Source of the DNA: CAVPLU01 sp050012535
Lineage (GTDB): Archaea > Thermoproteota > Bathyarchaeia > 40CM-2-53-6
Direction of reading: 5' to 3'
NCBI GenBank assembly: GCA_050012535.1
Contig: JBEKGZ010000044.1
Location: 1 to 13,000 of the forward strand
DNA length: 13,000 nucleotides
The notes under the pieces were generated by a model that made no database searches, was not told the origin of the DNA, and saw only the letters and a list, made by a program, of their open reading frames with translations. Below, piece by piece: positions 7,637-13,000 of this stretch (the stretch's first letter is position 1; the number at the start of each line of letters is the position of its first letter). Position numbers and translations under genes: made by a program.

Positions 7637-8002
7637 TCACCTTAGAATCTTGATCTTGCTTCCCTTCGGGTGATCGTCAGCAAGCTTGCTTAGGCTCATG
7701 CATGAGCCGCCCGCCGTCTGGATCTTAGCCCTTGCCGTCTGGGAGAAGTTGAAAGCCCCGATATGGATCGCATGGCTGATGGAACCGGTTGCAAGGACTT
7801 TGCCTGGAACCGCAACTATATCTCCTTTCTTTGTGTTCCTCGCGATTCTGCTAACGTTGATCGCGACCCTTGCCCGCTTCGGTTTCCCGAGAAACTCCGC
7901 TACGCGCAACCAGATCTGTGCTTTGTTCTTTCTACCTGTTTTCTTCAGGGCGGCAATTGTATCGTTCAGTTGAGGATTCGTAATAACTCTACGCACCATC
8001 AT
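7637..8002 (-). CDS. rpl18e: 50S ribosomal protein L18e (eL18)
   Basis: A 121-residue archaeal/eukaryotic-type L18e; bacteria use another protein in this role. Landmarks are NPQLNDTIAALKKTGRKNKAQIWLRVAEFLGKPKR in the N-terminal half, VNVSRI-like INVSRIARNTKKGDIVAVPGKVLATGSI in the middle and a basic C-terminus ending KIKILR. The stop of rpoD is five bases upstream, and TAGGTGA joins that stop to a ribosome binding site. ATG 8002 is very close to it; the next codons ATG 7999 and GTG 7996 have better spacing, so the true start may be one or two codons later. It is the second gene of the rpoD-eno unit. Confidence 0.95.
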   Translation of the reverse strand: MMVRRVITNPQLNDTIAALKKTGRKNKAQIWLRVAEFLGKPKRARVAINVSRIARNTKKGDIVAVPGKVLATGSISHAIHIGAFNFSQTARAKIQTAGGSCMSLSKLADDHPKGSKIKILR

Positions 8003-8007
8003 TTCAC

Positions 8008-8847
8008 CTACTTCTTCTGCTCCGCATCAACCAAAGCCGTCATTGCTTCAGCCCTCTTGATGAGTAAGCTCCCGGCCTCTCTGACGATTCTCTTCGTGGG
8101 GAGAGCCCCGGTGGATTCGACATTGAATAGGAAAGTCGTATCGTCACCATTGATCTCTACTGGCGGACCCTTCTTCTGGTCCGAGGGAACGGCTTGCTCA
8201 ACGCATGCATTACACAGAATACAGTCAAGCTCGTTCTTGATGAAGATCTTCCGAGTCGAGTCGGAAGCGAACACCCGCGTAGGACAGATCTTGATCACGT
8301 CTTCTGGGTTTGAGAGGTTCTCATCATGAAGCGTGACCTTGGGCATGTACCTGTAGGCTGCGACTGAGGCTGCCTGCCACTTCGCATGCTCGGATCCTCT
8401 TCCCAAACGAGCATAAGCCTCCAGCTTCACCTTCTGTCCAGGCGCCAACTTCACGACCGGTATCCTATCCGACGTGGGCACGGTCTCTGTAGCCGCCTTC
8501 AGGTCGCCCGAGTAGACGGTGATGGTTTGGTCGGTTGCTTCTGCTTCTAGTACGAAGGATGCGGTGCATTTTGCGCATCCTAGGTCACTCTTGCAGTCGC
8601 ATTCCTCACGCGGAACATAGGCATCCAAATCGGTCTTTAACGGGACGAGACCGAGGCGATGCGCGAGAATCTCATCGTACATGACGGAGGTGTTCTCAAG
8701 AAAGATAACGTCCTCGATCGCCATCACGGGGACATCCGCGAGCATTCCCCGCCTGAGGGCGTTGGCGAATGCGGGAGAACTGTCGCGCAGGATGAACCTG
8801 AGCGAGTCCGCTTTTTCTTCGAGGATCTCAACCTCCATGACGCGCAT
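8008..8847 (-). CDS. rpoD: DNA-directed RNA polymerase subunit D with iron-sulfur domain
   Basis: Archaeal Rpo3, the homologue of eukaryotic RPB3 and bacterial alpha; with subunit L it forms the platform on which polymerase assembles. The 279-residue protein has the dimerisation domain (SPAFANALRRGMLADVPVMAIEDV, residues 24-47, and EILAHRLGLVPL, 59-70). It contains two metal-binding elements. One is CDCKSDLGCAKC (Cys83, 85, 91, 94), equivalent to the RPB3 zinc loop. The other is a ferredoxin-like insert with Cys188 (ICP) and Cys209, 212 and 215 (CILCNAC). Known archaeal RpoD proteins carry an iron-sulfur cluster at this insert that stabilises the fold. ATG 8847 gives the longest form; ATG 8838 (MEVEILEE) is better spaced from AGAAGG and may be the real start. 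It is the first gene of the unit and has its own TATA promoter. This rpoD is the polymerase subunit, not a bacterial sigma factor. Confidence 0.95.
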   Translation of the reverse strand: MRVMEVEILEEKADSLRFILRDSSPAFANALRRGMLADVPVMAIEDVIFLENTSVMYDEILAHRLGLVPLKTDLDAYVPREECDCKSDLGCAKCTASFVLEAEATDQTITVYSGDLKAATETVPTSDRIPVVKLAPGQKVKLEAYARLGRGSEHAKWQAASVAAYRYMPKVTLHDENLSNPEDVIKICPTRVFASDSTRKIFIKNELDCILCNACVEQAVPSDQKKGPPVEINGDDTTFLFNVESTGALPTKRIVREAGSLLIKRAEAMTALVDAEQKK

Positions 8848-8909
8848 GACCTTCTAATCGACTATTCTTGGTTACTTCTGGTGGGTTTGCAGTTTAGGCT
8901 TTCTGGGCG

Positions 8910-8919
8910 CTTATAAACA
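8910..8919 (-). promoter_or_regulatory. TATA box of the rpoD-rpl18e-rpl13-rps9-rpoN-eno unit
   Basis: On the minus strand the sequence reads TGTTTATAAG, a strong match to the archaeal TATA element bound by TBP. With transcription starting about 25 bases on, near 8885-8890, the leader before rpoD would be roughly 40 bases. An AT-rich TAATT just upstream could serve as the TFB (BRE) contact. This places the start of the operon at rpoD. Confidence 0.6.
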
Positions 8920-8945
8920 ATTACGCATGCGAAATCACGATTAGA

Positions 8946-8956
8946 CGAAAAATCGC
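8946..8956 (-). terminator. Possible T-run terminator after the MBL-fold gene
   Basis: On the minus strand, a few bases past the MBL-fold stop, the sequence reads GCGATTTTTCG. A short T-run is the usual intrinsic terminator in archaea, but five T residues is weak. Its place between a stop and the rpoD promoter is the main support. Confidence 0.3.
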
Positions 8957-8962
8957 AAGAGC

Positions 8963-9763
8963 TCACGCGTTTCGCAAGAAAGACTCGATGAAGATCTTCG
9001 TTGAAAGCTGATACTGCGTTGCCGGTGCGAGTACGCTCTCTCTTCCAAAGAGGTCCGTTAGAATCTGTTCTGGAGATTTGCCTTCGGAGTGAAGGCGACG
9101 GACTTCGTCTCGCGTCTCTTCCAGATACACCCGAGTTCTCTTGATAACCTGTTGTGGCTCGGGTACGACTTTTCCCAAGGAGGCGAACATGATCTTGGGC
9201 TTGAGTTCTTCGAACTTTCTTAGGTCAGAGATCAGCTGATTCACGTCCTCCTCAACCCTAGCGACCTTAGGACGCTCTCCAACCCATATGTCGCCAGAGA
9301 AGAGTACTCGGCGCTCCTCCTCGAAGAGAGAGATATGATCCCTGCAATGTCCAGGAGTTTCGATGACGCGTAGACTGACGCCGCCCTCTTTGACGGCAGC
9401 CCCAATCGGCGCAGCGGTGGAAGGTTCAGGATATCCCCAGATCTCAACCTCGAACGGGTACAAGTCGTACTTTCTGCTCATGAAGGGAATCGCTTCGGGG
9501 TGCGCCAACGCTTTCAGCCCAATCCGTTTGGCGAGGAGCGCATTTCCGCCGACATGGTCCTCATGATGATGCGTGTTGATAATGAGGGAGACTTGCTTGT
9601 TTTCTAGGAATTGACCGAGCTCGTTCTTCGAATAGTCGCAGCCAGAATCGATCAGAATGCCATCGATCAGGTATGCTGCTACCCAATAGAGAGCGGTTTC
9701 GCCGTCGATAGATCGTCCCATCTTGATTTCTGTGACGTCTCCGACTTGCGTTGCCTTGAGCAT
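8963..9763 (-). CDS. Metallo-beta-lactamase-fold hydrolase
   Basis: A 266-residue protein of the glyoxalase II-like MBL group. The first metal motif is THHHEDH (His65, His67, Asp69, His70). His139 in ETPGHCRDH and Asp158 in LFSGDIWVG follow at normal spacing. The last His of the family, expected in a SHG or GHG turn, is replaced: the segment reads FASLGKVVPEP with Leu196 at that place. Either the second metal site is changed or another residue stands in. The C-terminal 60 residues are helical and close with a VLAPATQYQLSTKIFIESFL segment. MBL proteins of this type hydrolyse thioesters, lactones or phosphoesters; the substrate is not evident. The ATG at 9763 has no clear ribosome binding site. 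A possible promoter box lies near 9931-9939. Confidence 0.88.
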   Translation of the reverse strand: MLKATQVGDVTEIKMGRSIDGETALYWVAAYLIDGILIDSGCDYSKNELGQFLENKQVSLIINTHHHEDHVGGNALLAKRIGLKALAHPEAIPFMSRKYDLYPFEVEIWGYPEPSTAAPIGAAVKEGGVSLRVIETPGHCRDHISLFEEERRVLFSGDIWVGERPKVARVEEDVNQLISDLRKFEELKPKIMFASLGKVVPEPQQVIKRTRVYLEETRDEVRRLHSEGKSPEQILTDLFGRESVLAPATQYQLSTKIFIESFLRNA

Positions 9764-9930
9764 CCCGTGCCGCCCAGCTTTAGCCTCAGAAGGGCGCGGG
9801 TTCTCTTCGAAGAATCTTTCTCTCCAGATTCAGGTTCGACAAGGAAGTCGGCAGAGTCTCCGCTAGGAAATCAACAATAAGCTGAGATTTCGCGGAGCTC
9901 GAACGACAGATTCCGATCGTCCAGGGCAGA

Positions 9931-9939
9931 AGTATAAAC
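9931..9939 (-). promoter_or_regulatory. Candidate TATA box for the MBL-fold gene
   Basis: The minus strand reads GTTTATACT at the very end of the upstream small gene. It resembles an archaeal TATA element, but the implied leader to the ATG at 9763 would be near 145 bases, which is long. It may be chance, or it may mark a start nearer the gene that I cannot see. Confidence 0.25.
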
Positions 9940-10173
9940 CTAGGTTGCAGGTACTTCGGCTGCCACGGGCACTGGTGCTGACGGCGTGCCACTCAGCGGT
10001 GCGTTGCAGTGTGGACAGAATCTTTGTCTTAAGCCGTTCATCTTGATGTAGTCGTGCAGGCTCTTCGTGATCTCCGTGAAACTGACCATGGTGCCTCTAG
10101 GATGCCCTGTTAGCATTGAGAGGACATCATCGATGACGATGCTCTGCTCGGTCAACGCGTTTCTCTTGCTCAT
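9940..10173 (-). CDS. Small SWIB-like protein with a CPHC zinc-knuckle half
   Basis: A 77-residue protein that I do not recognise as a named family. Residues 13 to about 52 (IDDVLSMLTG, then SFTEITKSLHDYIKMNGLRQR) resemble the core helices of the SWIB/MDM2 fold, where a T/SEVxxxLWxYIKxNxLQ pattern is typical; the domain would be short. It is followed by FCPHCNAPL (Cys53, Cys56), half of a zinc ribbon with no second Cys pair, so metal binding would need a dimer or a partner. The last 17 residues are rich in Pro and Ala and probably disordered. The start is well supported: ATG 10173 has GAGGAG at 10182-10187, eight bases upstream. A role in chromatin, transcription or protein contacts is inference from the fold resemblance alone. 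Confidence 0.65.
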   Translation of the reverse strand: MSKRNALTEQSIVIDDVLSMLTGHPRGTMVSFTEITKSLHDYIKMNGLRQRFCPHCNAPLSGTPSAPVPVAAEVPAT

Positions 10174-10181
10174 CCTACGTT

Positions 10182-10187
10182 CTCCTC
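10182..10187 (-). promoter_or_regulatory. Ribosome binding site of the SWIB-like gene
   Basis: The minus strand reads GAGGAG eight bases before ATG 10173. This good match and spacing support the small gene as real. Confidence 0.6.
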
Positions 10188-10429
10188 TGAATACGATAGG
10201 CGCTCACCGGGTCATTTGAGAATTCAATACCTGAACACCGTCAACTACGAGCCTCCGAAACCGCTCGCTTAGACAGTTTTGACCCTATCCTATGAGCGGA
10301 TAACGCGCGTAGACACGAGGAAACCCATTATCACCGAGGCCGTGGGAGCGGACTATGTAACCTGCTGGACAACCTGAAGCATGTGCAAACGTCGAGACCG
10401 AATTGGTTCTGCAAGTGCTAATCTGAAAC
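10188..10429. other. Intergenic gap, no gene seen
   Basis: About 240 bases between the SWIB-like gene and the C69 remnant. No frame of useful length, RNA fold or repeat stands out. It must contain the promoter of the SWIB-like gene, but I see no convincing TATA element. Confidence 0.4.
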
Positions 10430-10874
10430 CTACCGCATCGCGGCACGCCTGTTCACGTCGGCCCAATACCGACGGTAGAATAGGCCGGGTTTCCTGTCGA
10501 CTGAGCGTTCTTCTATCTTGCTCAGCCACCTAAATTCAAGGTTCTGGGCTTCCGCGAAGGCCTCTTCAGTAATTTGACGAAGGATCTTCATTCTGTCATT
10601 TATCGGCCTCCCGCTCATGTCTACTCGAACTTGCGAAACACGACTCAGATATCTTGATTCAAAGTCCCGCTGGTCGTCCTGGATGATCGCGAACCGAGCT
10701 TGGTAGTCTTCGAGTATCTTGCGGTGCAGCCGTTCGTGCTTTGCTTGGATCATGTTTCTGTCTGGGGTAGAATAGTAGGCCGTGTCCTTCGTTCGGTTCC
10801 CGATCTGAATTCTTTGCGAGGATCACTGAGCCATTAGATGTGCTATTCTTGAGCGCCACTAGTGTGTCGCACAT
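10430..10874 (-). pseudogene. C69/secernin-type dipeptidase remnant (N- and C-terminal ends only)
   Basis: The minus strand from ATG 10874 reads MCDTLVALKNSTSNGSVI and then LAKNSDREPNE, the unmistakable N-terminus of peptidase family C69 (secernin/dipeptidase), where the Cys after Met is the N-terminal nucleophile. After about 29 residues the match ends. The C-terminal part is in another frame, from roughly 10787 to 10430 (DTAYYSTPDRNM, then QAKHERLHRKILEDYQARF and so on to VNRRAAMR), and has the look of a C69 tail. Normal members have about 400-500 residues, so some 250-350 residues of the centre are missing and the ends are out of frame. The remnant cannot be active. It is not a small intact gene: the C-terminal frame lacks the nucleophile. 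It faces the divergent YbaK group. Confidence 0.75.
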
Positions 10875-11025
10875 ACAACAGTCCGACCGGACAGTATCTC
10901 GAAAGTTACTAATGGCGGCCGCAATTAAAGGAATAAGGCGGAGGATACGTCTCAAGACACTCAACCTATGACAGTGTTCGCGTAGCCCCAAACTGAAATA
11001 CGCATGTGAGTATCTCACCCGGAAG

Positions 11026-11499
11026 ATGATGACGGCGATGAGTGAGATGATCAAGCGTTACCTTGACGGGCACGGCGTAAACTACAGACTCCATGTTGTT
11101 GGCGGACCGACGATGACGGCTGAAGACGCCGCAACTCAATTGCATGTTCCGCTCGAAACGATCATCAAGAGCATCCTCTTCACAGACGAGAAACAGACTC
11201 CTATGCTTGCGATACTGACCGGGGACAGGAAAGTGGACAGAAAGAAGCTCGCCTTCGTCCTGGGTGCGTCGAAAGTCAGGATAGGTACCCCTGAGGTTAC
11301 AAAGGAGTTCACTGGTTTCGAAGTTGGCGTAATGCCACCTGTGGCTCACAAGAATAGGATCTTGACTGTGATCGATCAGAAGGTTATGAGTTTCGGCAAG
11401 GTCTATGGTGGCTCGGGAACGGCGGAGGCTCTGATGGAGATCGATCCGCGTGAGATCGCAAGACTCGCCGATGCCAAAGTCGCTGAGATATCTGAATGA
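11026..11499 (+). CDS. YbaK/EbsC-type aminoacyl-tRNA deacylase
   Basis: A 157-residue single-domain protein of the YbaK/ProX (prolyl-tRNA editing) family. Conserved segments are the early MTAEDAATQL, IIKSILF with Lys48, the probable catalytic lysine, LAILTGDRKVDRKKLAFVLGASKVRI (62-86), FEVGVMPPVAH (98-108) and the GGSG turn at 128-131. These free-standing domains remove wrongly attached amino acids (Cys- or Ala-tRNAPro and relatives) from tRNA. The exact specificity is not readable. Several ATG codons are possible (11026, 11029, 11038); no clear ribosome binding site decides, so the longest is given. It is the first gene of a plus-strand group and lies 25 bases before the PhzF gene. Confidence 0.88.
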   Translation: MMTAMSEMIKRYLDGHGVNYRLHVVGGPTMTAEDAATQLHVPLETIIKSILFTDEKQTPMLAILTGDRKVDRKKLAFVLGASKVRIGTPEVTKEFTGFEVGVMPPVAHKNRILTVIDQKVMSFGKVYGGSGTAEALMEIDPREIARLADAKVAEISE

Positions 11500-11510
11500 G
11501 CAAGATTGAA

Positions 11511-11517
11511 GGGAGGA
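11511..11517 (+). promoter_or_regulatory. Ribosome binding site of the PhzF gene
   Basis: GGGAGGA stands seven bases before ATG 11525. It fixes the start at ATG rather than at the TTG one codon upstream. The preserved site shows the break in the gene is recent or that the first half is still translated. Confidence 0.6.
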
Positions 11518-11524
11518 ATCTTTG

Positions 11525-12233
11525 ATGGGGTTGAAGATTTTTCAGGCCGACGCGTTCACGGACAAAGCATTTGCAGGCAACCCGGCAGCCGTATGCTTTC
11601 TGACGGAGCCGCGTGACGATGTATGGATGCAGAATCTGGCACGGGAAATGAACCTGTCCGAGACCGCCTTCCTACGCGGGCAACAGGACGGATACGACCT
11701 TCGATGGTTTACGCCTGCTGTGGAGGTTGCGTTGTGTGGTCACGCAACACTCGCAAGCGCACACATCCTATGGGAAACCGCGATGCTAGCTCCAAACGAA
11801 GAGGCGAGATTCCACACGCTGAGTGGGTTGTTGACCGCCGAGCGTAAGGGCGATTGGATTGAGCTCAACTTCCCGGCCACACCCGAGCAACAAGCAACAG
11901 GAGACTGTTCGGAACATGAAGCCAGATTTTGGCCTACTGAGAGCGATGCAGGTCCGCGGAGTCATGGTCACAAGCCAAGCAACTACGCCTGGCTATGATT
12001 TTGTCTCACGATTCTTCGCGCCGGGTTCAGGCATTGACGAGGACCCGGTCACCGGTTCTGCTCACTGCTGTCTCGGCCCCTTCTGGAGCAAGCGACTCGG
12101 CAAGAATGAGCTCATGGCTTACCAAGCCTCCAGACGCGGCGGCACCATGCGAGTCCGCGTGAGTGGCGACCGAGTCTATCTGAGCGGACAAGCGGTCACG
12201 GTCTTCCGAGGCGAACTAGCTGACTACCTATGA
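11525..12233 (+). pseudogene. PhzF-family isomerase, broken in the middle
   Basis: PhzF-like proteins are two-domain, diaminopimelate-epimerase-fold isomerases. The first domain is intact to about residue 125: QADAFTDKAFAGNPAAVCFL, NLSETAFL with the probable catalytic Glu46, and CGHATLASAH (71-80), then NFPATPEQQAT. From about 11890 this frame loses family likeness and stops at 11998. The second domain reads on in another frame from about 11908 (TVRNMKPDFGLLRAMQVRG, then VSRFFAPGSGIDEDPVTGSAHC) to a TGA at 12233. Whole members have some 260-290 residues; the two parts sum to about 230, so roughly 35-45 residues at the domain joint are missing as well as the frame. The substrate is unknown even for intact relatives. 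It is preceded by a good ribosome binding site and followed after 39 bases by an NmrA-like gene. Confidence 0.8.
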
Positions 12234-12272
12234 TGGCTTTGAGAGAGTGCTCCTGATCTGGGGTAATGGCAT

Positions 12273-13000
12273 GTGATACTGGTCACCGGAGCGGCAGGTA
12301 AGACTGGACAAGCAGTCATCAAAGCCTTAGTCGCTGGGAGGCAGTCTGTGCGTGCTCTGGTTCGTCGTGATGAGCAGATACATGTTGTCAAATCCCTTGG
12401 AGCCAAAGAAGCAATCGTCGGGGACATGCGGGACCTAGTAATACTCAGACGAGCCACGCAGGGCGTCCATGCAGTCTATCACATCTGCCCAAATGTGAGC
12501 CCTGACGAAATCCAGATCGGAAAGACAGCGATCATCGCCGCCCATGACGCCGGGGTTGAGCAGTTCGTCTTTCACTCCGTAATGCATCCACAGACTGAGG
12601 CGATGTCGCACCACTGGAATAAGTTGCGTGTAGAAGAGACGCTGTTCGAGTCTGGCCTGGCGTATACGATTCTGCAGCCGGCTTCGTACATGCAGAACGT
12701 GCTGGCAGGGTGGCGGACGATTACGGAGCGCGGAGTGCACACTGTGCCGTATACGGTGGAAGCTCGCATGAGCATGGTTGATCTTGAAGACGTTGCCCAA
12801 GCCGCAGCTGTTGTTCTCACCGAGCCAGGTCATCTGGGCGCGACGTATGAGCTGGCTGGCCCAGAAGTACTGACACAGACACAAGTTGCTGAGACCCTGA
12901 GCAAGCATCTGAAACGTCCAGTACGGGCTGAACAGATCACGATCGAGGCATGGATTCGCCAAGCCCAAACTTCAGGTATGGGAGAGTATCAGATCGAGAC
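12273..13000 (+). CDS. NmrA-like NAD(P)-binding protein (atypical SDR), C-terminus outside the window
   Basis: An open frame of 242 codons that runs off the right edge. It starts ILVTGAAGKTGQAVIKALV, a Rossmann fold with GxxGxxG for the dinucleotide (GAAGKTG). Next come VRALVRRDEQ with the Arg that favours NADPH, LGAKEAIVGDMRD, FVFHSVMHPQ, HWNKLRVEETL, with a Lys in the usual place of the SDR YxxxK Lys, and YTILQPASYMQNVL, all of NmrA/atypical SDR type. Such proteins are NADPH-quinone or other oxidoreductases, or redox sensors without activity. The start is GTG 12273, because an in-frame TAA lies three codons before it and the nearby ATG 12271 runs at once into TGA. Its binding site is weak. 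It probably belongs to the same transcript as YbaK and PhzF. Confidence 0.88.
   Translation, partial: MILVTGAAGKTGQAVIKALVAGRQSVRALVRRDEQIHVVKSLGAKEAIVGDMRDLVILRRATQGVHAVYHICPNVSPDEIQIGKTAIIAAHDAGVEQFVFHSVMHPQTEAMSHHWNKLRVEETLFESGLAYTILQPASYMQNVLAGWRTITERGVHTVPYTVEARMSMVDLEDVAQAAAVVLTEPGHLGATYELAGPEVLTQTQVAETLSKHLKRPVRAEQITIEAWIRQAQTSGMGEYQIE

Noticed and set aside
7763..8329. 188-codon plus-strand frame over rpl18e and rpoD
   Set aside because: Shadow of two conserved genes on the other strand.
9786..9992. 68-codon minus-strand frame between the MBL-fold and SWIB-like genes
   Set aside because: It overlaps the SWIB-like gene, which has the better binding site, and shows no family motif.
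10875..11054. N-terminal extension of the C69 frame that looks like a hydrophobic signal (MIISLIAVIIF)
   Set aside because: The family begins at MCDTL with Cys2 as nucleophile; the extension overlaps the start of the divergent YbaK gene and is probably chance.
12435..12968. 177-codon minus-strand frame under the NmrA-like gene
   Set aside because: The plus strand here encodes a clear Rossmann-fold protein without stops; the minus frame is a shadow.
1..13000. CRISPR array, insertion sequence, tRNA/rRNA, toxin-antitoxin or defence cluster
   Set aside because: Looked for on both strands; no regular repeats, transposase motifs, tRNA-like cloverleafs or known defence domains were seen.

Overview
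The window is archaeal chromosome. The evidence is a core run of archaeal information-processing genes on the minus strand (rpoD, rpl18e, rpl13, rps9, rpoN, then enolase), a textbook archaeal TATA element before rpoD, and ribosome binding sites of the GGTGA/GAGGAG type. The lineage cannot be fixed from sequence alone. A small parvulin, an RpoD with an iron-sulfur motif and the operon order would fit a Thermoproteota-type archaeon (Nitrososphaeria or Bathyarchaeia-like), but this is inference.

Layout from the left. The tail of a parvulin-type prolyl isomerase (plus strand) faces a long block of minus-strand genes. In chromosome order this block holds a broken HExxH protein of unknown function, a haloacid-dehalogenase-type HAD protein, a GNAT acetyltransferase, a transsulfuration-type PLP enzyme, a flavodiiron protein, enolase, RpoN, S9, L13, L18e, RpoD, a metallo-beta-lactamase-fold hydrolase, a small SWIB-like protein with a CPHC knuckle, and the remains of a C69/secernin dipeptidase. 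At about 10.9-11.0 kb transcription diverges. A plus-strand group follows: a YbaK-type deacylase, a broken PhzF isomerase gene and an NmrA-like NAD(P)-binding protein that runs off the right edge.

The RpoD-to-enolase genes are packed end to start with overlaps or gaps of a few bases, and they form one unit read from the promoter at about 8910-8919. The flavodiiron protein follows enolase after 40 bases and may be read with it. The usual archaeal neighbours rps13/rps4/rps11 (upstream of rpoD) and rpoK/rps2 (around enolase) are missing here. The genes outside this core are ordinary metabolic or stress genes without a common pathway.

Three genes are broken: the HExxH gene by two apparent single-base shifts, and the C69 peptidase and PhzF genes each by loss of the middle plus a frame change. 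I see no CRISPR array, insertion sequence, tRNA, rRNA or defence system, and no convincing new multi-gene system. The best leads are the SWIB-like miniprotein, the HExxH family protein and the cluster of decayed genes.
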